A stretch of 64,000 nucleotides of DNA, taken from positions 2,294,001 through 2,358,000 of the forward strand of contig NZ_CP083740.1 in the NCBI RefSeq assembly GCF_020150455.1, read 5' to 3'. Below are positions 55,623 through 64,000 of the stretch, one piece after another. The translations under genes were made by a program, and so were the position numbers. The notes under the pieces are model-generated. The model ran no database searches. It had not been told where the DNA came from and saw nothing but the letters and a program-made list of their open reading frames with translations. This DNA comes from Bremerella sp. TYQ1. GTDB taxonomy: Bacteria; Planctomycetota; Planctomycetia; Pirellulales; Pirellulaceae. The stretch's first letter is position 1; every line of letters starts with the position of its first letter.

Positions 55623-57857
55623 ATGATATTTCGGCAACACCTTGGAACCGCGTTACTCATAGCGTTCTCTGCGGTCTGCTTAGCTTCGTCCGTAGTCACA
55701 GCGGAAACAACTTCCGCAAAAAACACTTCGGAAGAAAAGCCAGGGAAGGATGAATTTCCGTTCTCGCAATTGCCTGAGGCTTTCGTCGAACAAACCCCTC
55801 GCAATGAATCGGCCGAGAATCGTCTACGCCTGACAACTCTGCTAACCAAGGCACGACTCCAAGACCATCGTGGAGACGTAGCGGGGGCACTACAAACCTA
55901 TCAACGTGCATATCGGCTAAGCCCTGGCTCAGCAACGATCCTCCAAGAAATAGTGCGTCTAGGTTTTCTACTTCAGCGGAATGAAGTAGCCTCGCGGTAT
56001 GCAATTCTGCTGGCAGAAAATCAGACGACCATGACCGCGGATGCCTTGCAGCGTGTGGCTCAGTATTGCCTGGAAGATGATCAAACCGAACGTGCGATCG
56101 ATTTGTATGAACGTGCTTTGGCGTTACTTAAAAAAGAAAACGCCCATGCTCAGGCCCTCGGAATTCATTTCCGGTTGATGAGTATCTATGAATCGCACGA
56201 CGAACCCAAGATGGCGGCGCGCCACGCGAACGAAGTCGCCAAGATGATTGGCGCCCCAGACAAGTTTGAGTTGGATGCTGTTGTGAAGCAGTTTACCAAT
56301 GGTGGTCTCCGCTCAACCTACGAGAAACTTGGCGACACCTACCTTTCGGCAGGGCAACCTGACAAAGCGGAAAAGATGTTTGCCAAAGCGGAGGAGACCG
56401 AATCCAATCCGGCCCAGCACTTGGTGAACCAGGCTGCGGTTGCCATTGTCCGCGAAGACTGGGACACGGCGAAAGCCAAACTCGACGAGTATCTTGAAGC
56501 CAATCATCAAAAAGCTGGCCAACGTCCGTACGCTCTTCTGTTGGAGGTCGCCCAAAAGAGTGCTGACACCGATGAAGCAGCACAAACGAGCGTCATTGAG
56601 CGACTACAAGAGAAGCACGAGCAAGCCCCTGATTTCGCTCCGTTAGCTTTTTACCTGACCCAACTCTACGTCAACGACAAAAATTGGGGTAAAGCCATCG
56701 AAGTTGCTTCGCCGCTCATTCAAGATGAACCTGACGCACAAGCTCTTGAGAATCTTGCTACGTCGTACGTAAACCGGAATGATTGGCCAGGTCTCGTCAA
56801 GCTTCTTGCGGAATCTCTTGACGGTCGATACGAGCTTGATTCGATTGAAAAGCCGCTTAAGACAGTCATCGATAATGAAAAGCAATGGGAGGAACTCAAC
56901 AAGCATCTGAAAGAGCTTCAACCTGCCGAGCTTTCTTTGAATCAGCGAATCGGAATTGCGCGGCTCTACCAGTTGGCTTTACAAGGCGAAACTGCGTGGC
57001 AATGGACCGAAGCAGCTCTTCCTGATCTCGACAGTCAAGAGAAAGCACGGCTGCTGATGCAATTCGGATTGCAGGCCTTTCGCGATGATCAAGAAGCGGT
57101 CGCAGAGAAAGCATTCCGCGCGGCCATTCGGCTCGGATTGCCAAAGTCTCAAACATCGTTGTTCTACTTCTATCTCGCCACAACCCTCGAGATGCAAGAC
57201 AAGACGCGTGATGCACTAAGAACAGCCAAACGGGCCGCGCTTTTGGACGAAGAATCGGCACTTCTTCGTAGTCGAATACCGTGGACGCTTTACCATGCCG
57301 GACAAACCGACGATGCCGTCAAGGAATACCGCACCCTTCTGGAGAAATTCTCTGACGACTACGACAACTCGCAAACGCGACAAGTCATCCGAGATGCCAA
57401 GCGACTGCTTTCTGCAATCGCCAGCGAGAAGAAGGACTATCCCACGGCAACGGAATGGCTGGAACAAGTGCTCGATGAGTTTCCTGATGATGTTGGAGCC
57501 ATGAACGATCTCGGCTACTTGTGGGTCGACAATCAAATGAATATCGGTCGCGGCTTCGACATGATTCAGAAAGCGGTCCATGCGGAACCAGACAACTACG
57601 CATTTCTGGATAGTTTAGGTTGGGCATACCACCGTCTCGGGCGAAACGACGAAGCCATCACAACGCTAGAGAAAGCGGCGAAGCTGGCCGAAAACGAAGA
57701 CGGAACGGTTCTCGACCACCTGGGCGATGCTTATCTAGCAGCCGGCCAAAAGGAAAAGGCGATCGCAAGCTGGAAGAAAGCAAGCGACATCCTTAGCGAA
57801 GAGGAAGATGCAGCGATTCTTTCAGAGGTTCAAGCCAAGCTTAAAACAAACTCGTAA
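55623..57857 (+). CDS. exported TPR repeat protein
   Basis: 744 residues. A signal peptide (about 1-28, LLIAFSAVCLASSVVTA) leads to many TPR units spread along the chain (for example 'AGALQTYQRAYRLSPGSATILQEI', 'LGWAYHRLGRNDEAITTLEKAAKL'). No enzymatic domain was seen. Such proteins scaffold assemblies or bind partners outside the cytoplasm. It precedes the YebC gene by about 90 bases. Confidence 0.85.
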   Translation: MIFRQHLGTALLIAFSAVCLASSVVTAETTSAKNTSEEKPGKDEFPFSQLPEAFVEQTPRNESAENRLRLTTLLTKARLQDHRGDVAGALQTYQRAYRLSPGSATILQEIVRLGFLLQRNEVASRYAILLAENQTTMTADALQRVAQYCLEDDQTERAIDLYERALALLKKENAHAQALGIHFRLMSIYESHDEPKMAARHANEVAKMIGAPDKFELDAVVKQFTNGGLRSTYEKLGDTYLSAGQPDKAEKMFAKAEETESNPAQHLVNQAAVAIVREDWDTAKAKLDEYLEANHQKAGQRPYALLLEVAQKSADTDEAAQTSVIERLQEKHEQAPDFAPLAFYLTQLYVNDKNWGKAIEVASPLIQDEPDAQALENLATSYVNRNDWPGLVKLLAESLDGRYELDSIEKPLKTVIDNEKQWEELNKHLKELQPAELSLNQRIGIARLYQLALQGETAWQWTEAALPDLDSQEKARLLMQFGLQAFRDDQEAVAEKAFRAAIRLGLPKSQTSLFYFYLATTLEMQDKTRDALRTAKRAALLDEESALLRSRIPWTLYHAGQTDDAVKEYRTLLEKFSDDYDNSQTRQVIRDAKRLLSAIASEKKDYPTATEWLEQVLDEFPDDVGAMNDLGYLWVDNQMNIGRGFDMIQKAVHAEPDNYAFLDSLGWAYHRLGRNDEAITTLEKAAKLAENEDGTVLDHLGDAYLAAGQKEKAIASWKKASDILSEEEDAAILSEVQAKLKTNS

Positions 57858-57944
57858 GCAGAAAGCTGCAACGGATTCGTTCCGCGTAGTTATTCAATTC
57901 AGAAACCTCGGACAGGCAAACGACGATAGACGAAAGATCATCAG

Positions 57945-58694
57945 ATGGCAGGGCATTCCCATTGGGCGAATATCAAACGCAAGAAAGAAGCGGTCGACAA
58001 TAAGCGAGGCAAAATCTGGACGAAATGCTCTAAGGCCATTTCGGTTGCCGCACAATTAGGTGGCGGAGATCCTGCTGCGAACCCGCGACTGCGTTTAGCG
58101 ATTTCTGATGCCAAAAGCGCCCGAATGCCTAACGACACCATCGATCGCGCCATCAAAAAAGGCACCGGAGAATCGAAGGGCGATGCCTTCGAGGAAATCT
58201 TGTACGAAGGCTACGGCCCCAATGGTGTCGCGGTGATGGTCGATGCGTTGACAGACAACCGTAATCGTACTGCCCCTGAACTTCGTAAGCTTTTTGACAC
58301 CCATGGCGGCAACCTGGGAGCTTCAGGATGTGTGGCTTGGAACTTTGATCGCAAAGGAGTGTTCAGCATTCCGATGGTCAATGTTTCCGAGGATCGACTC
58401 ATGGAAATAGCACTGGATGCTGGTGCCGACGATATCCAGCGAGACGAGGAAACTTTCTCGGTGTTATGTGAGCCCGAAGTTTACTCCGACGTCCAAGAGG
58501 CTCTGGAGAAAGCTGAAATCGAAGTCGACAGTTCGAGCGTGACTAGAATTCCGAAGGATCACGTCGACGTCGATGGAGACGATGCTAAACGTCTCATGAA
58601 ACTTATGGCTGCCCTTGATGATCACGAAGACGTTCAAGGTGTCTCGGCAAACTTCAATATCTCGGAAGAAGTCATGGCCGAAATTGAAGACTAG
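57945..58694 (+). CDS. YebC/PmpR family protein
   Basis: 249-residue YebC/TACO1 family member, starting MAGHSHWANIKRKKEAVDNKRGKIWTK, the family signature. YebC relatives act as transcriptional regulators (PmpR) or translation factors that relieve ribosome stalling at proline runs. All three domains are present and the length is normal. It overlaps no gene; the convergent Rieske gene starts its stop just one base away. Confidence 0.95.
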   Translation: MAGHSHWANIKRKKEAVDNKRGKIWTKCSKAISVAAQLGGGDPAANPRLRLAISDAKSARMPNDTIDRAIKKGTGESKGDAFEEILYEGYGPNGVAVMVDALTDNRNRTAPELRKLFDTHGGNLGASGCVAWNFDRKGVFSIPMVNVSEDRLMEIALDAGADDIQRDEETFSVLCEPEVYSDVQEALEKAEIEVDSSSVTRIPKDHVDVDGDDAKRLMKLMAALDDHEDVQGVSANFNISEEVMAEIED

Positions 58695-59015
58695 TTAGTT
58701 CGTCTTTTCATCGATTCGAACTTGGATCTCGTCGTCTACGACACGGACTTCGAAACAATCGACTTTGATCTTCGGATTATCCAGCCAGGCACCGTCGCAA
58801 AGCTGAAATCCCCATGCATGCCAGGGACATACCACGACGCCATCCTCGAGAGGGCCGGAAGCCAACGATGCCCCCATGTGTGGGCAAAAATCGTCGATCG
58901 CCTGATAGCCTTCTTGGGTATTGAATACAGCAACCGTTCGCCCTCCGACATTGAAGGCTTGGCCTTGCCCCTCGGGAATATCTCCCACTTTGGCGACAGT
59001 ATGAAAATCGGACAT
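58695..59015 (-). CDS. Rieske (2Fe-2S) protein, NirD-like
   Basis: 106-residue Rieske protein with both cluster motifs, CPHMGASL (CxH) and CPWHAWGF (CxxH), 17 residues apart. It is of the small soluble type that serves as ferredoxin in nitrite reductase or dioxygenase systems; no partner is nearby. ATG at 59015; 24 earlier in-frame residues are unlikely. Confidence 0.9.
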   Translation of the reverse strand: MSDFHTVAKVGDIPEGQGQAFNVGGRTVAVFNTQEGYQAIDDFCPHMGASLASGPLEDGVVVCPWHAWGFQLCDGAWLDNPKIKVDCFEVRVVDDEIQVRIDEKTN

Positions 59016-59147
59016 TCGATCAATCTCGCAGGTCGGTCGAAAACTTTCGCTATCGAAGCCACGTATGGCTAAAATAAAAGACTGCATTGCATTCTAAATT
59101 TTTCCCGCTCAACCGGACAGGGCAGAGCAGGGGAGGAGTCCGCTAGT

Positions 59148-61979
59148 TTGACGATTCGTTTTGCTATTCCGTTGCCTCTGTTGCTGTTGAGCATTTCGTG
59201 GATTTCAATCGGCAATATTCGTGCGGCCGACCTCGATAAGCTCCGCATCGACTTCCAGCGGGGCCGCTACGCTGAAGTCCTCGAACGTATCGGCGAAAAA
59301 CCAAACGATTCGGAGACGGCCATTATTCTTGCGCGCACCTACGAGTCGGTGGGAAAGCGGGATGAAGCTGTTGAATCGCTGCAGACCTATGTCAAGGATG
59401 CAAAACCCAATGCACTACTTCTAGCAGAAATTGCTCGTCTTCAGCTCGCTCGTGGAGCACTTGATAAGGCGGCTGAGAATGTTGAGCGTTCTCTTGCTCT
59501 GAATAAAAATCAAACACTTGCCAGATGGCTTCACGCGGAACTTGCACGCATGCGGGGCGATCTCTCCAAAGCGGAGAAAGGATACGAGTGGTTCATCGAT
59601 TTCTACAACCAGAACGACAAGTTCGATTCCGCTGAAGACCTCTATTACGTTGGCAAAGCGGCTGCTCAATATGCTCGCTGGACACATAACAGTGGTCAGT
59701 TCCAGTTTCTCGTCAACGATCTTTATCCGAATGTCTTGCGGGTCGATCCAAACTATTGGCAAGCCGAACTCGCTATGGCCCAGCTTTTCGCCGAGAAATA
59801 CAACATGGCGGAAGCGGCGAACCACCTCAACAAAGCACTGGCGATTAATTCCAATAGCGCTGACGTCTATGCTCAGAAAGCTGAAATTGAGTTGCGTGGG
59901 TATCAGGTCGACGCCGCGTTAAAGACCGTGGAACTCGCACTCAAAATCAATCCGCAAAATATCCAAGCAGTACAGTTGCGTGGCAAAGCAAAACTAACCG
60001 ACTTCCGCCCAGAACAGGCAATTGAAATTCTGACGGAGGCTGTGGAATTAAATCCGACAAGTCAGACATCGAAAGGCTACTTGGCCTCTGCGATGTTGGC
60101 TGCCGATGGCAAACAACTGCTCTCGGAGAAAACAGGTGAACCCACGCGGTTCGGCAGACTACTTCAAGAGGCGGAAACCGACCACAACAACCCCGGCGAA
60201 TTTTACGCTGCATTGGGGGACGGCTGCGACATCGTACGCAAATATCCAGACGCGGTGAAATACCTGCAAGAGGCACGAGATCAGATGCCTCAGCTAATTG
60301 GCGTTCATGGCGACCTAGGCATGGTGTTAATGCGAATGGGTGAAGAAGCCACCGCCAAAGAAGTACTGGATGACGCATTTGAAGCCGATCCGTTTAATGT
60401 TCGCGTTAAAAACTCGCTGGAAGTGCTCGACGTTCTTGCGACTTACGAAACATTAGAGACAGAACACTTCGTGATTCGTTTCGACCCTGCCAAGGATCGG
60501 CTTCTAGCGGTTTACATGTCGCGGTTTCTCGAAGAGAACGTCTATCCGCTGGTGTGCGAAGGCTTAGGTTATACGCCCAAAGATAAATCGCTCATCGAGA
60601 TCTTTAACCAAGCCAAGAATACCTCTGGGCATGGCTGGTTCAGTGCCCGAATGGTTGGACTGCCGTACATTGGTACCGTGGGAGCGTGTGCTGGGAAAAT
60701 GATTGCGATGGCGTCGCCCGATTCGATTCCCGAACCTTACAACTGGGCTCATGTCATCCGCCATGAGTTCGTCCACGTCGTGAACTTACAACAAACGGAC
60801 TTCAACATTCCGCACTGGTTTACCGAAGCATTAGCCGTCAGTTACGAAAGCGAGCAGCGTCCTCCGGAATGGAAAACGCTATTGGCAAGACGCTTGGCGG
60901 AAGATCGTGTCTTCAACCTCGACACGATCAACTACGGCTTTATTCGCCCCAGCGATCAAGATGACTGGACGATGGCCTACTGCCAATCTTTTTACTACTC
61001 ACAGTTCATTAAGAAAAAGTTCGGCGAGGATGCCCTCGCACGGATGCTATCCGCGTATCGCAACTACCAAACGACCGATGAAATTTTGGCATCCGAGTTC
61101 AACGTCGACAAAACTAACTTCGAATCAGAGTATCTCGACTTTCTTCGCGAGGAAGTCAAAGACGTCCAACTTTCGGTATCCAATCGACAATCGTTCTCGG
61201 AACTTTATCAGGCCGCTCAAGACAACCCCAACGATGCTGACGTTCAAGCAGAGCTCGGACACATTTACCTGAAGCGAAAAGCTCTTCCTGATGCACGCAA
61301 GTATGCCAAAAATGCTTTGCACGCAGATAAAGACAATCCATTGGCCCATTACATTCAGGGGCGACTCTATCTGACGATTGGGGATACGAAAGAAGCGATT
61401 TCTGAATTTGAAACGGCAGCGAATAGCCCTCGCTTCGAACGCAATGCGGTCGCCCTGTTGGCCGGTTTGCGGGTTAAGCAACAACGCTTCGACGACGCTC
61501 TCGCACTCTATCAGCGTGGCGCTGCGGAAGAGCCAGGCGAGTTAGATTGGCAAGAGTCGATTTTACGAATTCACCTTCTTCAGAAAGACAATACGGCCCT
61601 CCAAGAGCTGATTCCCAAAATCGCCGTGCAGAAGCACCACGATGTTTTACTTCGTAAGAAGATGGCCGAAATCCTTCTTCAAGAAGAGGCATGGGAAGAA
61701 GCTGCCCGGTGGGCGTACGAAGCGATCGGAATTCGCGTTACCGATGCCGACGCCCATGCGTTACTTGCCCAAGCCTATCGCGGTCAGCAGAAATGGAAAC
61801 TGGCTGCCCGAGAGTACGAGGTTGCTGGTCAGCTGAAGCCAAAAACGGTATCGTGGTCGGTCGAAGCCGCCCAGCTTTACGATAAAGCTGGCGACCACGC
61901 AAAGGCCCAAGCCATTGCCAATCGTATCTTGGAACTAAACCCTGATAACGCGGCCGCGAAAGCAATCCTTAATCAGTAA
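59148..61979 (+). CDS. exported TPR protein with peptidase MA-like metalloprotease domain
   Basis: 943 residues from a TTG start, preceded by GGGAGGAG at good spacing. A signal peptide (about 1-27) is followed by TPR units (about 60-420), then a gluzincin domain with HEFVH (about 543-547) and a downstream Glu in TEALAVSYE, and TPR units again to the end. The central domain fits the peptidase MA family, zinc-dependent and often inactive-looking or self-regulated. It would process or chaperone proteins outside the cytoplasm; the target is unknown. Confidence 0.88.
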   Translation: MTIRFAIPLPLLLLSISWISIGNIRAADLDKLRIDFQRGRYAEVLERIGEKPNDSETAIILARTYESVGKRDEAVESLQTYVKDAKPNALLLAEIARLQLARGALDKAAENVERSLALNKNQTLARWLHAELARMRGDLSKAEKGYEWFIDFYNQNDKFDSAEDLYYVGKAAAQYARWTHNSGQFQFLVNDLYPNVLRVDPNYWQAELAMAQLFAEKYNMAEAANHLNKALAINSNSADVYAQKAEIELRGYQVDAALKTVELALKINPQNIQAVQLRGKAKLTDFRPEQAIEILTEAVELNPTSQTSKGYLASAMLAADGKQLLSEKTGEPTRFGRLLQEAETDHNNPGEFYAALGDGCDIVRKYPDAVKYLQEARDQMPQLIGVHGDLGMVLMRMGEEATAKEVLDDAFEADPFNVRVKNSLEVLDVLATYETLETEHFVIRFDPAKDRLLAVYMSRFLEENVYPLVCEGLGYTPKDKSLIEIFNQAKNTSGHGWFSARMVGLPYIGTVGACAGKMIAMASPDSIPEPYNWAHVIRHEFVHVVNLQQTDFNIPHWFTEALAVSYESEQRPPEWKTLLARRLAEDRVFNLDTINYGFIRPSDQDDWTMAYCQSFYYSQFIKKKFGEDALARMLSAYRNYQTTDEILASEFNVDKTNFESEYLDFLREEVKDVQLSVSNRQSFSELYQAAQDNPNDADVQAELGHIYLKRKALPDARKYAKNALHADKDNPLAHYIQGRLYLTIGDTKEAISEFETAANSPRFERNAVALLAGLRVKQQRFDDALALYQRGAAEEPGELDWQESILRIHLLQKDNTALQELIPKIAVQKHHDVLLRKKMAEILLQEEAWEEAARWAYEAIGIRVTDADAHALLAQAYRGQQKWKLAAREYEVAGQLKPKTVSWSVEAAQLYDKAGDHAKAQAIANRILELNPDNAAAKAILNQ

Positions 61980-61992
61980 ATCGAGAGCCCCT

Positions 61993-62343
61993 ATGACCTC
62001 GTCGGAAGATACCCCTCAGCGAGCCCAGCCACTAGATGGCGACGTCGGTTTCCGGCAGATGCAAAAGCTGATCCACGAGATGTACTACGAGAAAGATGAA
62101 GCTCGAGGGATCGAAGGAACGTTTATGTGGTTAATGGAAGAAGTGGGCGAACTTTCTTCCGCACTTCGAGGGGGTACTCACCAGGAACGCAAGGAGGAGT
62201 TTGCCGACGTGATTGCCTGGCTGTCAACCATTGCCAATGTCGCGGGAATCGATCTGGCTGAGGCTCTTAACGAAAAATATGGCAGCGGCTGTCCTGGCTG
62301 TGGAAAGTTTGTCTGCACGTGTGACGATGCGGAAAAACCGTAA
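61993..62343 (+). CDS. MazG-like nucleotide pyrophosphohydrolase
   Basis: 116-residue MazG-family enzyme that hydrolyses (d)NTPs to NMPs. The metal motifs EEVGELSSAL and EFADVIAWL are in place. The C-terminus ends in a small Cys cluster GCPGCGKFVCTC that could bind zinc, as in some MazG relatives. It starts 14 bases after the TPR-protease gene, so they may be cotranscribed. Confidence 0.88.
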   Translation: MTSSEDTPQRAQPLDGDVGFRQMQKLIHEMYYEKDEARGIEGTFMWLMEEVGELSSALRGGTHQERKEEFADVIAWLSTIANVAGIDLAEALNEKYGSGCPGCGKFVCTCDDAEKP

Positions 62344-62547
62344 TTTAGGGTGTTAACTTCCAGCAAATTTCGGTGATCCGATTTCCCAAGTGACTCGCTC
62401 TGGAAGCCTTCGGTGACTATCCTAAAAGGTTTGCCCTAATGAAGTTAATCGATTAGTTGGCAACCTGACGACTTTGGGCCTGGCAAGCCTCCTTTCATTC
62501 AATTCGCAACGCGTTAAGAAACAGCCCTGAGCTTGTTTGGTACCACC

Positions 62548-64000
62548 ATGCGGAGTTTCACTCCAAATTTCATTCTTACCTGGCTGATGGCAGCTTTCAG
62601 CCTATCGGCCATAGCATTCGATTCCCGAACTGCGTGCGCAGCACCAGATGAGCGCGAAACGATCACGGCCAACATGGCCGGCTACTGGGTAGCCAACGAA
62701 CACGAAATAGCGAATCTCGATATCGCCCTTGGGGTTGGTGGTTACTTCAAGCTCGGTAGTTGGACGGAAGCCAGAGTCGAAGTTGCCTCTTCCGCGTTCC
62801 CATCTGATCCTCAACTTTCGATCATTGCCCTCGACAGCGATGGGGTACCAACCGAGATCCTTGCCCCAGAGCCGCAAAGTCGGAACGGCAATCTCGTTTT
62901 CCGAATCCCTTTAAAAATTGGACGGCGTTCTTCTAATCTGAAAGTTCAATTCCTGACAACCGAAGGTGGTCTTGAGAAAACGTCGATACGTGAGTTTCCT
63001 GTCTCGCAACTTGCACAACCGATCCTGGCCACCAATCGGCTTTTCCTGCAGCTAGGCCCCAGTATCGGTCTCAACGATGCTTTACAGCGATACGACTCCG
63101 ATCTTAGTAATTCCACCACAGTCGCGACGCTAGATGACGTAACGCAACTACCGTTTGATTGGTATCTTCTCGAAGGGGTCGACCACATCGTGTGGATGGC
63201 CAACGACGTCGCTTCGGTAAACTCGATTAGCGATAAGCAGATGGCCGCTTTGTTGGAGTGGCTCAAACTTGGCGGCCAGATGACATTATCGGTAGGTGGT
63301 GAAGTTGCCGAAATTATTGGCGAGAATAAACCGGTCGCTCGCTTCGTGCCGGGAACTTTCCGAGACGTCCAGAACCTCCGGAGTACGACCGAGTTGGAAG
63401 CGATGGTCAACTCGGTCGCGCGGGTTGATCGTCCCGTTGAAAAGCCACTTCCCATTGCGGTTATCCAAAGCCCTAGTGGTGTTGTAAGAGTCCAGGAAGG
63501 ATCACGTCAGGCAATGACCCCGCTTTGGATTCGCAGCGCGGTAGGCTTTGGTACGATTGAGTTCTTTGCGTTCGATCTTTCTGTGGATCCGATTGCCAAG
63601 TGGCCCGGCAGAGAGCCTCTCCTGAAGCTACTTCTCGACGACATTAGCGATCGACTTGATGAGTCCCAAGTATCCATGCAGTCCGGCAGCAGCGTGGCGC
63701 ACTATGGATATACGGATATTGCCGGCCAACTACGACGGGCACTCGATCAGTTTCCAGGTGTCCGAAACGTTTCGTTCTTTCTGATCGGTGCGATCATCGT
63801 TATATACCTGGCCCTGATAGGCCCTGGCGATTACTTCTTCCTCCGCAAGCTAGGGCTACGCATGGAATGGACCTGGCTCACTTTTCCAGCAATCATTTTG
63901 CTGGCGAGTGCCGGCATCTGGTCGCTTGCTACGTGGTGGAAGGGAACGCAGTTGAAGATGAATCATGTCGAAGTGGTCGACATTGATCTATCGAACCAAC
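62548..64000 (+). CDS. exported/membrane protein of unknown function, cut by window end
   Basis: At least 484 codons, open to the right edge. A signal peptide (about 1-32), an extracytoplasmic body, and two membrane helices near the visible end ('FFLIGAIIVIYLALIGPGDYFFLRKLGL' near 415, then 'FPAIILLASAGIWSLATWW'). 'HIVWMANDVASVNSISDKQMAALLEWLKLGG' recalls the glutamine-amidotransferase-like Rossmann part of planctomycete DUF4350-type membrane proteins; this is a resemblance. The remaining part lies outside the window. Confidence 0.8.
   Translation, partial: MRSFTPNFILTWLMAAFSLSAIAFDSRTACAAPDERETITANMAGYWVANEHEIANLDIALGVGGYFKLGSWTEARVEVASSAFPSDPQLSIIALDSDGVPTEILAPEPQSRNGNLVFRIPLKIGRRSSNLKVQFLTTEGGLEKTSIREFPVSQLAQPILATNRLFLQLGPSIGLNDALQRYDSDLSNSTTVATLDDVTQLPFDWYLLEGVDHIVWMANDVASVNSISDKQMAALLEWLKLGGQMTLSVGGEVAEIIGENKPVARFVPGTFRDVQNLRSTTELEAMVNSVARVDRPVEKPLPIAVIQSPSGVVRVQEGSRQAMTPLWIRSAVGFGTIEFFAFDLSVDPIAKWPGREPLLKLLLDDISDRLDESQVSMQSGSSVAHYGYTDIAGQLRRALDQFPGVRNVSFFLIGAIIVIYLALIGPGDYFFLRKLGLRMEWTWLTFPAIILLASAGIWSLATWWKGTQLKMNHVEVVDIDLSNQ

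Overview
This window is chromosomal DNA of a planctomycete, most likely of the Pirellulales (Blastopirellula/Bremerella type). The evidence is the DUF1559 pseudopilin-like proteins paired with small lipoproteins, a short planctomycete-type cytochrome c, an exported sulfatase, large exported TPR proteins, and many exported proteins of unknown function. Gene density is high, both strands are used, and no insertion sequence, phage or CRISPR array is visible.

Layout. 1-8.6 kb: an ABC ATPase, ispF, cysS, ruvC, ruvA, two related zinc-ribbon membrane proteins, a short ORF, a TspO-like protein and ruvB. 8.6-10.7 kb: an eRF1-like (baeRF3) protein and a ZIP metal transporter. 10.85-13.1 kb: an RNA-rich locus holding a strong terminator, an atypical tRNA-Gln-like gene and two tandem tRNA-like Y RNAs, directly in front of a Ro60 (TROVE/vWA) gene. 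13.3-18.6 kb: exported hydrolases (PhoD-like, M19 dipeptidase, sulfatase). 19.6-22.5 kb: an SbtA-type bicarbonate transporter with an extra N-terminal domain, its PII-like partner SbtB, and an HdeD-like protein. 22.7-31.1 kb: exported and metabolic genes, including a divergent alcohol dehydrogenase/AraC pair. 31.4-34.7 kb: two DUF1559 + lipoprotein pairs. 34.9-40.0 kb: a PepSY protein, a possible immunity protein, an MBL-fold hydrolase, a bacterioferritin and a PC4-like protein.

40.3-48.1 kb: the core fatty-acid cluster rpmF-fabD-fabG-acpP-fabF, then a zinc-ribbon protein, a secretin-like exported protein and a ketosynthase homologue whose active-site Cys is replaced by Glu. 48.3-54.5 kb: a MalK-type ATPase, then nusA-infB-rbfA. 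54.6-64 kb: a HhH-fold protein with a histone-H1-like tail, two large TPR proteins (one with a gluzincin protease domain), a YebC protein, a Rieske protein, MazG, and the start of a membrane protein cut by the window edge.

The most notable element is the Ro60 locus. Both RNAs carry tRNA pieces in permuted order: T-arm, acceptor 3' strand, capping loop, acceptor 5' strand, then (in the first RNA) a D-arm. Each is enclosed by a long outer stem that brings the ends together. This is the architecture known for bacterial YrlA RNAs that work with Ro60, and both copies share a conserved 5' motif. Also of interest are the CpaB/RcpC-like domain fused to SbtA and the catalytically altered ketosynthase.
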